From Paracoccus sp. S-4012 (GTDB lineage: Bacteria > Pseudomonadota > Alphaproteobacteria > Rhodobacterales > Rhodobacteraceae), in NCBI RefSeq assembly GCF_009674885.1, contig NZ_WKKA01000009.1, forward strand, positions 42,281 to 106,280: a DNA stretch of 64,000 nt, written 5' to 3'. The translations under genes and the position numbers were made by a program. The notes beneath the pieces are model-generated. The model searched no databases, was not told the origin of the DNA, and was given only the letters and a program-made list of their open reading frames with translations. This document shows positions 17,425 through 24,805 of this stretch, one piece after another. Each line of letters starts with the position of its first letter. The first letter of the stretch is position 1.

Positions 17425-18545
17425 CAGGGCTGCTCCTCGGGGATCGGCCGGGTCGAATGGATCGAGAGCCCGTAGGCGTCAAGCCCCACGACCCGCAGCT
17501 TGGTGGAGTTGGTGAGCAGGACCAGCTCGCTCAAGCCCAGGGCCGAGAGGATCTGCGCGCCGACCCCGTATTGCCGCAGGATCTGCGGCGAGACCTCGTC
17601 CTGCCGGGCGATGCGGGGCGCGATGTCGCGCAGCAGGACGACCACGCCGCGCCCTTCCGCGGCGATCAGCCGCATGGCCGAGGGCAGGTCGCCCGCGCTG
17701 GGACGCACGACGCCCAACACATCGTGGAGCGGATCGAGCGCGTGCATCCGCACCGGCACCGGCCCCGGCGCCGTCAGGTCGCCCTTGGTCAGCACGATAT
17801 GCTCGGCCCCGTGGGTCTCGTCGGCAAAGACCCGCATCACCCAGTCGCCGCCATAGGCCGAGGTCACGCGGGACTGGAACCGCTCGGCGATCAGGTTGTC
17901 GTGGCGGCGGCGGTAGGCGATCAGGTCGCTGATGGTGCCGATCTTCAGCCCGTGCTTCTGGGCGAAGGCCACGAGGTCGGGCAGCCGCGCCATGCTGCCG
18001 TCGTCGTTCATGATCTCGCAGATCACCCCCGAGGGGTTCAGCCCCGCGAGCCGCGCCACATCCACCGCGGCCTCGGTATGCCCGGCGCGGACAAGGACGC
18101 CGCCCGAGCGTGCGCGCAGCGGGAAGACGTGGCCGGGGGTGGCGATATCGGCCGCGCCGCGGGTCGGGTCGATGGCCACGGCGACGGTGCGGGCGCGGTC
18201 ATGCGCGCTGATGCCGGTGGTGACGCCCTCGCGGGCCTCGATCGAGAGGGTGAAGGCGGTCTCGTGGCGGCTCGAGTTCTTGGGGCTCATCAGCGGCAGG
18301 CCGAGCGCGTCGATCCGCTCGCCCGGCAGCGCGAGGCAGATCAGGCCGCGGCCATGCGTGGCCATGAAGTTGATCGCGTTCGGGGTGGCCATCTGCGCCG
18401 GGATGACGAGGTCGCCCTCGTTCTCGCGGTCCTCGTGGTCCACGAGGACGAACATGCGCCCGTTGCGGGCGTCCTCGATGATCTCCTCGATGGGCGAGAT
18501 CGCATCCGACCAGTCGCGCTCGGTCGGGCCGGGGGTTTCATACAT
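17424..18545 (-). CDS. ribB: 3,4-dihydroxy-2-butanone-4-phosphate synthase with degenerate GTP cyclohydrolase II domain
   Basis: A 373-residue RibBA-shaped protein. The N-terminal half (about 1-210) is a complete DHBP synthase with DHEDRENEGDLVIPAQMA, SRHETAFTLSIEAREGVT and GHVFPLRARSGGVLVRAGHT. The C-terminal half has the GTP cyclohydrolase II fold, but the zinc cysteines (normally in an SxCLTGD...CDCG stretch) are absent: the matching region reads VPVRMHALDPLHDVLG. Only RibB activity is therefore expected, with the second domain perhaps structural, and a separate ribA should exist elsewhere. The gene lies between ribE and ribH. Confidence 0.93.
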   Translation of the reverse strand: MYETPGPTERDWSDAISPIEEIIEDARNGRMFVLVDHEDRENEGDLVIPAQMATPNAINFMATHGRGLICLALPGERIDALGLPLMSPKNSSRHETAFTLSIEAREGVTTGISAHDRARTVAVAIDPTRGAADIATPGHVFPLRARSGGVLVRAGHTEAAVDVARLAGLNPSGVICEIMNDDGSMARLPDLVAFAQKHGLKIGTISDLIAYRRRHDNLIAERFQSRVTSAYGGDWVMRVFADETHGAEHIVLTKGDLTAPGPVPVRMHALDPLHDVLGVVRPSAGDLPSAMRLIAAEGRGVVVLLRDIAPRIARQDEVSPQILRQYGVGAQILSALGLSELVLLTNSTKLRVVGLDAYGLSIHSTRPIPEEQP

Positions 18546-18712
18546 TGTCCATCTCCGGGCACGGGGCAGCCGTTCTGGCGGGGGAGATAGCCATTAGAAC
18601 CGGTCCGCGCCAGTGGGGGCCCCGTGCCGCTTCCGCAGATGGGACAGCGTACGCCGACTTCCGCTGCGAAAGCCGCGGCGGCCGGCCTTGCCCGAGCGCG
18701 CGGCTGCGTCCC

Positions 18713-19318
18713 TCAGCCCGCCTCCGCCAGCCGCGCCACATACCGCGCCAGCGTGTCGATCTCGAGGTTCACCGCGTCCCCCACCTTCGCCTCGCCCCAG
18801 GTCGTCACCTCGCGCGTATGCGGGATCAGGTTCACGCCGAAGCGGCTGCCCTCGACCTCGTTCACCGTGAGCGAGGTGCCGTTCAGCGCCACCGAGCCCT
18901 TCGGCGCGATGAACCGCGCGAGCGCGTCCGGGGCGCGGAAACTTACGCGCAGGCTGTCGCCTTCGGGAGCCATGGCCTCGATCATCGCGACCCCGTCCAC
19001 ATGGCCGGTGACAATATGCCCGCCGAGTTCATCTCCCAGCCGCAGCGCCCGCTCGAGGTTGATCCGCTTGCCGAGCGGCCAACCCGCCGCGCCGATATTG
19101 GTCCGCGCAAGCGTCTCAGCCGAGATGTCCACCTCGAACCAGCCCGCGCCGGCCTCGCGGCCCTTGCCGACCACCGTCAGGCAGATGCCCTCGCAGGCGA
19201 TCGAGGCGCCCATGGCGATGCCGTCGGGGTCGTAGCCGCAGGCGATCCGGGCGCGCAGGTCGCCCGCCATCTCCGCCGCCGTCACCCGGCCCACATCCGT
19301 CACGATCCCGGTGAACAT
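18713..19318 (-). CDS. ribE: Riboflavin synthase, alpha subunit
   Basis: A 201-residue protein opening MFTGIVTDVGRVTAAEM, the invariant start of the family, with two repeated lumazine-binding halves. The second begins near residue 97 (GGHIVTGHVDGVAMIEAM), and both carry a SLTVNE or CLTVVGK element. It dismutates two lumazine molecules to riboflavin and a pyrimidine recycled to RibH. It is the first gene of the leftward rib cluster, 167 bases before ribB. I looked for an FMN riboswitch in that gap and upstream of ribE and saw none. ribD, often adjacent, is not in the window. Confidence 0.95.
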   Translation of the reverse strand: MFTGIVTDVGRVTAAEMAGDLRARIACGYDPDGIAMGASIACEGICLTVVGKGREAGAGWFEVDISAETLARTNIGAAGWPLGKRINLERALRLGDELGGHIVTGHVDGVAMIEAMAPEGDSLRVSFRAPDALARFIAPKGSVALNGTSLTVNEVEGSRFGVNLIPHTREVTTWGEAKVGDAVNLEIDTLARYVARLAEAG

Positions 19319-19440
19319 CGCGCGCCTCGCCTCCAGCCTGCCACCGCCCGGACTTAGGCCCTGCCCCGCACCGGCGCAACGCCGCCGATTTGATGCGTTT
19401 GCCGCGTGACGCGTGGCGCGGTTTGCGGCATGACGCCGGC

Positions 19441-20793
19441 ATGGATGCTCGACACGATACGCTGATTGCCGCCGCCGAGGCGATGCGGGCGGCGCTTCCC
19501 TCCGCCCTGGCGCCGGGCGAGCGCGTGTTCCTCATGCTGCAGGGGCCGCACGGCCCGTTCTTCGACCGTCTCGGGCGGATGCTGCGCGCCGCCGGGGCCG
19601 AAGTCTGGCGCGCCGGCTTCAATGCGGGGGATGAGTGGTTCTGGTCCGACCGCGACCGCTACATCCCCCATACCGGCACGGCCGAGGACTGGCCCGCCCA
19701 TCTCGACGCGCTGATCGACCGCCTCGGCGTGACCGACCTCGTGCTCTACGGCGACGTGCGCCCCGTCCATGCCGCGGCGCGGGCCGCCGCCGAGGCGCGC
19801 GACCTCACCCTCCACGTCTTCGAGGAGGGCTACCTGCGCCCCTTCTGGATCACCTATGAGCGCGGCGGCTCCAACGGGCATTCGCGCCTGATGGAGATCG
19901 ACCTGTCCGAGATGCTCCGGTCGATGCGCGGCCGCGAGGGCGAGATGACGCGCCCCCCCGCTCGTTGGGGTGACATGCGCCAGCACAAGTTCTACGGCGC
20001 TCTCTACCACGCCCTCGTGCTGACCGCGAACCGCCGCTATCGCGGCTTCCGCAGCCACCGTTCGGTCAGCGTCCTGCAGGAGTTTCGGCTGCACCTGCGC
20101 CGGGTGCTGCTGACGCCCTGGCTGATGCTCGCCCGCAGCGCGGCCGCCGCCCGCGTGCGCCACGGCGGCTTCCCCTATGTCCTCGTCCTCATGCAGCTCG
20201 AACATGACGCGAGCTTCCAGGCCCATTCCGACTACACCCGCATGGCCGAGTTCACCGACGCGGTGATGGAGGCCTTTGCCGAGGCGGCCCCGCGCCACCA
20301 TCACCTCGTCTTCAAGGCCCATCCGCTCGAAGACAATCGCGGCCGCGTGCGCGCGGCGATCCTGCGCCGCGCCGCGCGCCTCGGGATCAGGGAGCGGGTC
20401 CACTATATCCACGGCGGCAAGCTCGCCCGGCTGGTGGCGCAGGCGCGCTCGGCGATCACGGTCAACTCGACCGCCGCGCAGCAGGCGCTGTGGCGCGGCG
20501 TGCCGGTCCTCGCCCTCGGCCGCGCCGTCTATGACAAGCCGGGCCTCGTCAGCCACCAGCCGTTGACCGAGTTCCTGCGCGAGCCCGAGCGCCCGGCGGC
20601 GCGCCGCTACCGCACCTATCGCGACTACCTGCTCGAGACCTCGCAGGTGCCGGGCGGCTTCTACGCCCGCCATTCGCGCGCCGCGGCCCTGCGGCTGGTG
20701 GTGGACATGATGCTGGCCCCGCTCGACCCGTATGATTCGCTCAGCGCGTCAGGCGGCACCTACCGCCAGCAGCCGGGCGGCGACGATGGCTGA
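19441..20793 (+). CDS. kpsS: Capsular polysaccharide export/biosynthesis protein KpsS-like
   Basis: A 450-residue protein of the KpsS family. The body has FLMLQGPHGPFFDRLGRMLR, FEEGYLRPFWITYERGGSNG, a C-terminal nucleotide-sugar region with FKAHPLEDNRGRVR and HGGKLARLVAQARSAITVNS, and the QALWRGVPVLALGRAVYDKPG motif. KpsS adds the first beta-Kdo to the lipid terminus of group 2 capsules at the inner membrane; KpsC extends it. I placed the start at MDARHDTLIA. It is divergent from ribE and begins a three-gene capsule unit with kpsD-like and kpsC genes. Confidence 0.88.
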   Translation: MDARHDTLIAAAEAMRAALPSALAPGERVFLMLQGPHGPFFDRLGRMLRAAGAEVWRAGFNAGDEWFWSDRDRYIPHTGTAEDWPAHLDALIDRLGVTDLVLYGDVRPVHAAARAAAEARDLTLHVFEEGYLRPFWITYERGGSNGHSRLMEIDLSEMLRSMRGREGEMTRPPARWGDMRQHKFYGALYHALVLTANRRYRGFRSHRSVSVLQEFRLHLRRVLLTPWLMLARSAAAARVRHGGFPYVLVLMQLEHDASFQAHSDYTRMAEFTDAVMEAFAEAAPRHHHLVFKAHPLEDNRGRVRAAILRRAARLGIRERVHYIHGGKLARLVAQARSAITVNSTAAQQALWRGVPVLALGRAVYDKPGLVSHQPLTEFLREPERPAARRYRTYRDYLLETSQVPGGFYARHSRAAALRLVVDMMLAPLDPYDSLSASGGTYRQQPGGDDG

Positions 20794-20922
20794 GGGTGTG
20801 GCGCATGTCCCTCAGCCCGCAGAATGTTTGCCCGCCGGCGGTGGTCGGCCCGCCGCGCGCGCGCTAACCTCGCCGCCAAACTCCGCCGGTTCCCGCCGGC
20901 CTACCCCGGACAGGAGCCGCCT

Positions 20923-22080
20923 GTGAGCCTCGCTGCCTTCCCGACCGCGGATCGCGGCGCCCGCATGGGGCGCCTGCTGACCGTCATCCTGCTGCTGAGC
21001 ACGCTGTTTCTCACCGCCTGCGGCCTCGCGCGGGTCGGCCCGAACAAGAACGAGATCTATGCCGGCGCGGTCGAGCGTGGCGGCGACGCGCATATCATCT
21101 ACGTCAACAACCACGTGAACCGGACCGCGAACTACACCCCCTCCTACGGCTTCGGCTCGGACTTCCTGAGCGCCGCGCCGGTGGAGGCCGACACGATCCG
21201 CCCCGGCGACACGCTGGGCCTGCAGATCTGGGAGAACGTGGACGACGGCCTGCTGGCCTCGCTGGGCCAGAGCTCGACCACGCTGCAGCAGCTTCAGGTG
21301 GACGGCGACGGCTACATCTTCGTGCCCTATGCGGGGCGCGTGCTGGCGGCAGGCAACTCGCCCGATTCGCTGCGCCGGATCATCACCGAGCGCCTCTCCG
21401 AGCAGACACCCGACCCGCAGGTCCTCGTCACGCGCCTCGCAGGCGACGGCGCCACGGTTACCGTGGGCGGCCGCGTCACCGCGCAGGGCGTCTATCCGCT
21501 GGAGCGCCCGACCCGGAACCTCTCGGCCATGCTCGCCCGCGCGGGCGGGGTCGCGATCGACCCCGAAATCGCCGTCGTCACCGTTAAGCGCGGCAACGCC
21601 ACCGGCAAGGTCTGGCTGAATGACCTCTACGCCAATTCACGCAACGACATCGCCCTGCGCGGCGGCGACGTGATCCTGGTGGACGAGGATTCGCGCAGCT
21701 TCACCGCGCTCGGCGCCCTGGGCGGCCAGACGCGGGTGCCGCTCGGCTCAGAGGAGGTGACGGCGATCGAGGCCATCGCCCTCGTCGGCGGCCTCAATGC
21801 CGCAACGGCGGACCCGACCGGGGTCTTCATCCTGCGCGACGAGCCGGAATCGGTCGCGCAGCGGGTTCTGGGCTCGACCGCGCTCCGCGGCCCGCAGCGC
21901 TTCGCCTATGTGCTGGACCTGACTCGGCCGAACGGCCTCTTCCTCGCGCGCGACTTCCTGATCCGCGACGAGGACACGGTCTACGTGACCGAAGCGCCCT
22001 TCACCCAGTTCTCGCGCGTTCTCGGCGCGATCACCGGAACCGCCGGCTCGGCCGACGCGATCACGTCGATCGGCAACTGA
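20923..22080 (+). CDS. Polysaccharide export outer-membrane lipoprotein (Wza/KpsD family)
   Basis: A 385-residue exported protein with a lipoprotein signal (GRLLTVILLLSTLFLTACGL; lipobox LTAC). The polysaccharide export domain lies near residues 90-190, with VEADTIRPGDTLGLQIWENV and GDGYIFVPYAGRVLAAGN, followed by two SLBB-like segments (VTVGGRVTAQGVYPLERP; GALGGQTRVPLG). The GTG start has AGGAG 7 bases upstream; an internal ATG at 20965 would also give a good signal peptide. These proteins form the outer-membrane part of the capsule exit channel. It lies between kpsS and kpsC, 4 bases before the latter. Confidence 0.87.
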   Translation: MSLAAFPTADRGARMGRLLTVILLLSTLFLTACGLARVGPNKNEIYAGAVERGGDAHIIYVNNHVNRTANYTPSYGFGSDFLSAAPVEADTIRPGDTLGLQIWENVDDGLLASLGQSSTTLQQLQVDGDGYIFVPYAGRVLAAGNSPDSLRRIITERLSEQTPDPQVLVTRLAGDGATVTVGGRVTAQGVYPLERPTRNLSAMLARAGGVAIDPEIAVVTVKRGNATGKVWLNDLYANSRNDIALRGGDVILVDEDSRSFTALGALGGQTRVPLGSEEVTAIEAIALVGGLNAATADPTGVFILRDEPESVAQRVLGSTALRGPQRFAYVLDLTRPNGLFLARDFLIRDEDTVYVTEAPFTQFSRVLGAITGTAGSADAITSIGN

Positions 22081-22084
22081 TGCG

Positions 22085-24157
22085 ATGAGCAAGGCAGGCC
22101 GCGGCGCCGGAAACGGGCTGCGGCCTCTGCATGTCTACAGCCTCGGCTTCTGGCGCGGGCCGCGCATCGCCCGCATCCTCAAGCTTGCTGGCTGGCGGAT
22201 CACGACCGGATGGCCGGGGCGCGACGGTGCGGTCGGCATCTGGGGCGCCGCGCCGAGGGCATGGCGCGGCGAAGCGGTCGCGCGGCGTTCCGCCGCCGGC
22301 ATCGTGCGGGTCGAGGACGCCTTCCTGCGCTCGGTGGTTCCGGGCCGGGCGCGCGGCCGTCTCGCCCGGCGCGGGCCGCTCGGTCTGCTGATCGACCCGG
22401 TGGGACTGCATTTCGATTCCTCCCGCCCCTCGTTGATCGAGGAGCTGGTGACCTCCGGCGCCACCGCCGGACTGGAGACGCGCGCCGCCGGGGGCATCGC
22501 CCGCCTCCGCGCCGCGGACCTGTCGAAATACAATACCCACCGCCCCGAGGCCGACGCGCCGCCGCCGGGCCATGTGCTGGTGATCGACCAGACCCGCGGC
22601 GATGCCTCGCTGATGGGCGCGGGGCGTGCGACCTTCCTCGCCATGCTCGCCGCCGCCCGCGCCGAGCATCCCGGCCGCCCGCTCGTCATCCGCAGCCATC
22701 CCGAGACCGCCGCGGGCCTGCGCCCCGGCCACCTGACCGCCGACGACCTGCGCCCCGGCGAAATCTTCTGCGACGCCCCGGTCTCCCCATGGCGGCTGGT
22801 CAAGGGCGCCGCCGCCGTTTACGCCGTCAGCTCGCAACTCGGCTACGAGGCGCTCCTCGCCGGCCACCGCCCGCGCCTCTTCGGAACGCCCTTCTACTCC
22901 GGCTGGGACCTCAGCGACGACGAAGGCCCGCCGCTCGCGAGGCGCGGCCGCGCTTCGGCCGAATCCCTCTTCGCCGCCTCCCACCTCCTCGCGCCCACCT
23001 GGTACGACCCCTGCCGCGACGCGCTGACCGATTTCGAGGGCGCGCTCGCCCAACTCGAAGCCGAGACCGCCGCCTTCCGGCAGGACCGCGACGGCCATCT
23101 CGCCTGGGGCATGCGCCTCTGGAAGCGCCCCGGCATCGCCCGCGCCTTCGGCCAAGGCGGTCACGTCCGCTTCGCCCGCCGCCCCTCGCCGGATGTCACC
23201 CTCGCCTGGGCCAACCGCGCCGACGACATCCCTCACTTCGCCTTGACCCAAATATCCCGGGGGGAGGCGGCGCCAGCCGCCGGGGGGCAGCGCCCCCCCG
23301 CAAGGCCGCTCCTGCGCGTCGAGGACGGCTTCCTGCGCTCCCGCGGCCTCGGCGCCGAACTCACGCCCGCGCTGTCGCTCGTGGCCGACGACCTCGGCAT
23401 CTACTACGACCCGACGCGGCCCAGCCGCCTCGAGGCGTTGGTCGCGGCCCCCCTGCCGCCCGGCGGCGAGGCCCGCGCCGAGGCGCTGATGGCGCGGCTG
23501 CGGGCCCAGGGTCTGTCGAAATACAACCTCGGCGGCGAAGCGCCCGCCCTGCCCTGTGACCGAGGCCCGGTCATCCTCGTCCCCGGCCAGGTCGAGGACG
23601 ACGCCTCGATCCGTCAGGGCGCAAGCGAGGTCAGGACCAATCTCGCCCTCCTGCGCGCCACCCGGCAGGCGAACCCCCACGCCTTCCTCGTCTGGAAGCC
23701 GCATCCCGACGTCGAGGCCGGGCTGCGCCCCGGCGCGGTCGCCCCGGAAGCCGCGGCGGATCTCGCCGACCTGACCGCGCTGCGCGCCGACCCGGCGGCG
23801 CTGCTGGCGCAGGTCGATGCGGTCTGGACGATCACCTCCACCCTCGGCTTCGAGGCCCTCATCCGCGGCGTGGCCGTCACCACCCTCGGCGCGCCCTTCT
23901 ACGCCGGCTGGGGCCTGACGCGCGATCTCGGCCCGATGCCGGAACGGCGCCGCGCCCGCCCGGGCCTTAGCGCCCTCGTCCACGCCGCCCTGATCGCCTA
24001 TCCGCGCTACATGGACCCCGTGAGCGGCCTGCCCTGCCCGGTCGAGGTCGCGCTCGACCGCCTCGCCGAGGCCGACGGCCCGCGCGGCGGCCCGGGGCTC
24101 AGGCTGCTCGCCAAGGCGCAGGGCGCGCTTGCCTCGCAGAGCTGGCTGTGGCGCTGA
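22085..24157 (+). CDS. kpsC: Capsular polysaccharide biosynthesis protein KpsC (two Kdo-transferase modules)
   Basis: A 690-residue KpsC with two repeated modules. Each has the VEDAFLRS or VEDGFLRS motif, an LIDPVGLHFD or DLGIYYDPTRPSRLE motif, a ...GLSKYN or DLSKYN motif, and the signature LVIRSHPETAAGLRP or LVWKPHPDVEAGLRP. KpsC makes the beta-Kdo linker on phosphatidylglycerol to which the capsule is attached. The two modules occupy roughly residues 20-330 and 405-670. Between them, codons 389-405 read through a palindromic GC-rich repeat (23251-23299), adding a Gly/Ala/Pro linker without breaking the frame. Confidence 0.92.
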   Translation: MSKAGRGAGNGLRPLHVYSLGFWRGPRIARILKLAGWRITTGWPGRDGAVGIWGAAPRAWRGEAVARRSAAGIVRVEDAFLRSVVPGRARGRLARRGPLGLLIDPVGLHFDSSRPSLIEELVTSGATAGLETRAAGGIARLRAADLSKYNTHRPEADAPPPGHVLVIDQTRGDASLMGAGRATFLAMLAAARAEHPGRPLVIRSHPETAAGLRPGHLTADDLRPGEIFCDAPVSPWRLVKGAAAVYAVSSQLGYEALLAGHRPRLFGTPFYSGWDLSDDEGPPLARRGRASAESLFAASHLLAPTWYDPCRDALTDFEGALAQLEAETAAFRQDRDGHLAWGMRLWKRPGIARAFGQGGHVRFARRPSPDVTLAWANRADDIPHFALTQISRGEAAPAAGGQRPPARPLLRVEDGFLRSRGLGAELTPALSLVADDLGIYYDPTRPSRLEALVAAPLPPGGEARAEALMARLRAQGLSKYNLGGEAPALPCDRGPVILVPGQVEDDASIRQGASEVRTNLALLRATRQANPHAFLVWKPHPDVEAGLRPGAVAPEAAADLADLTALRADPAALLAQVDAVWTITSTLGFEALIRGVAVTTLGAPFYAGWGLTRDLGPMPERRRARPGLSALVHAALIAYPRYMDPVSGLPCPVEVALDRLAEADGPRGGPGLRLLAKAQGALASQSWLWR
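23251..23299. repeat. Double-hairpin palindromic repeat inside kpsC
   Basis: AATATCCCGGGGGG precedes two perfect stems: GGCGGC-GCCA-GCCGCC at 23266-23281 and GGGGGGC-AGC-GCCCCCC at 23282-23298. The form resembles short dispersed intergenic repeats that I recall from Rhodobacterales genomes. Here it is within a coding region, between two domains, and stays in frame. Only this copy was noticed in the window. Confidence 0.75.
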
Positions 24158-24205
24158 CCGCCCGCGGATGCTACCCGCGACGCTGCCTGGAGGAGACCGC
24201 CGCCC

Positions 24206-24805
24206 ATGATCGACTGGATTGCCAACCTGATCGCGCAGATCGGCCCGCTCGGCGTTGCGCTGCTGATGTTTCTGGAGAACGTCTTCCCGCCGATCCCGTC
24301 CGAACTGATCATGCCGCTCGCGGGCTTCAACGCGGCGCAGGGGACCATGTCGCTGCCGGTGGTGATCCTCGCCGGGACCGCCGGCAGCCTCGCCGGGGCG
24401 ACGCTCTGGTATCTGCTCGGCCGCGCCGTGGGGGCCGAGCGCATCCGCCGCCTCGCCGCGCGGCATGGGCGCTGGCTGACCGTCTCGCCGGGCGACGTGG
24501 ACCGCGCGAGCGCCTGGTTCGACCGCCACGGCGGCAAGGCGGTGTTCTTCGGCCGCCTCGTGCCGGCGGTCCGCACGCTGATCTCGATCCCCGCGGGACT
24601 CGCCGGCATGCCGCTCGGCCGGTTCCTCGGCTGGTCGGCGCTTGGCAGCCTGCTCTGGACCACCTTCCTCGCCATCGCCGGATACATGCTCGAAGGGGCC
24701 TACGCCCGGGTCGAGCGCTGGGTCGATCCGGTCTCGACCTTCGTCGTGATCGCGGTCGTGGTGATCTATGTTTGGCGCGTGATCACCTGGAAGCCGCACC
24801 GCTGA
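24206..24805 (+). CDS. DedA-family membrane protein
   Basis: A 199-residue DedA protein. The first segment has LGVALLMFLENVFPPIPSEL, the DedA hallmark with its acidic residue in the FLEN-PPIPSE motif. The core AGSLAGATLWYLLGRAVGAE and FFGRLVPAVRTLISIPAG with its conserved FGRxxPxxR motif follow. Members are thought to move undecaprenyl phosphate or other lipids across the inner membrane. A strong GGAGGAG site precedes the ATG. Its last 23 bases overlap the end of the convergent membrane-protein gene. Confidence 0.9.
   Translation: MIDWIANLIAQIGPLGVALLMFLENVFPPIPSELIMPLAGFNAAQGTMSLPVVILAGTAGSLAGATLWYLLGRAVGAERIRRLAARHGRWLTVSPGDVDRASAWFDRHGGKAVFFGRLVPAVRTLISIPAGLAGMPLGRFLGWSALGSLLWTTFLAIAGYMLEGAYARVERWVDPVSTFVVIAVVVIYVWRVITWKPHR

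Noticed and set aside
18546..18712. Possible FMN riboswitch or small zinc-ribbon gene between ribE and ribB.
   Set aside because: The conserved FMN-switch boxes are not present, and the CPIC-like reading frame has no start of its own and simply joins ribB.
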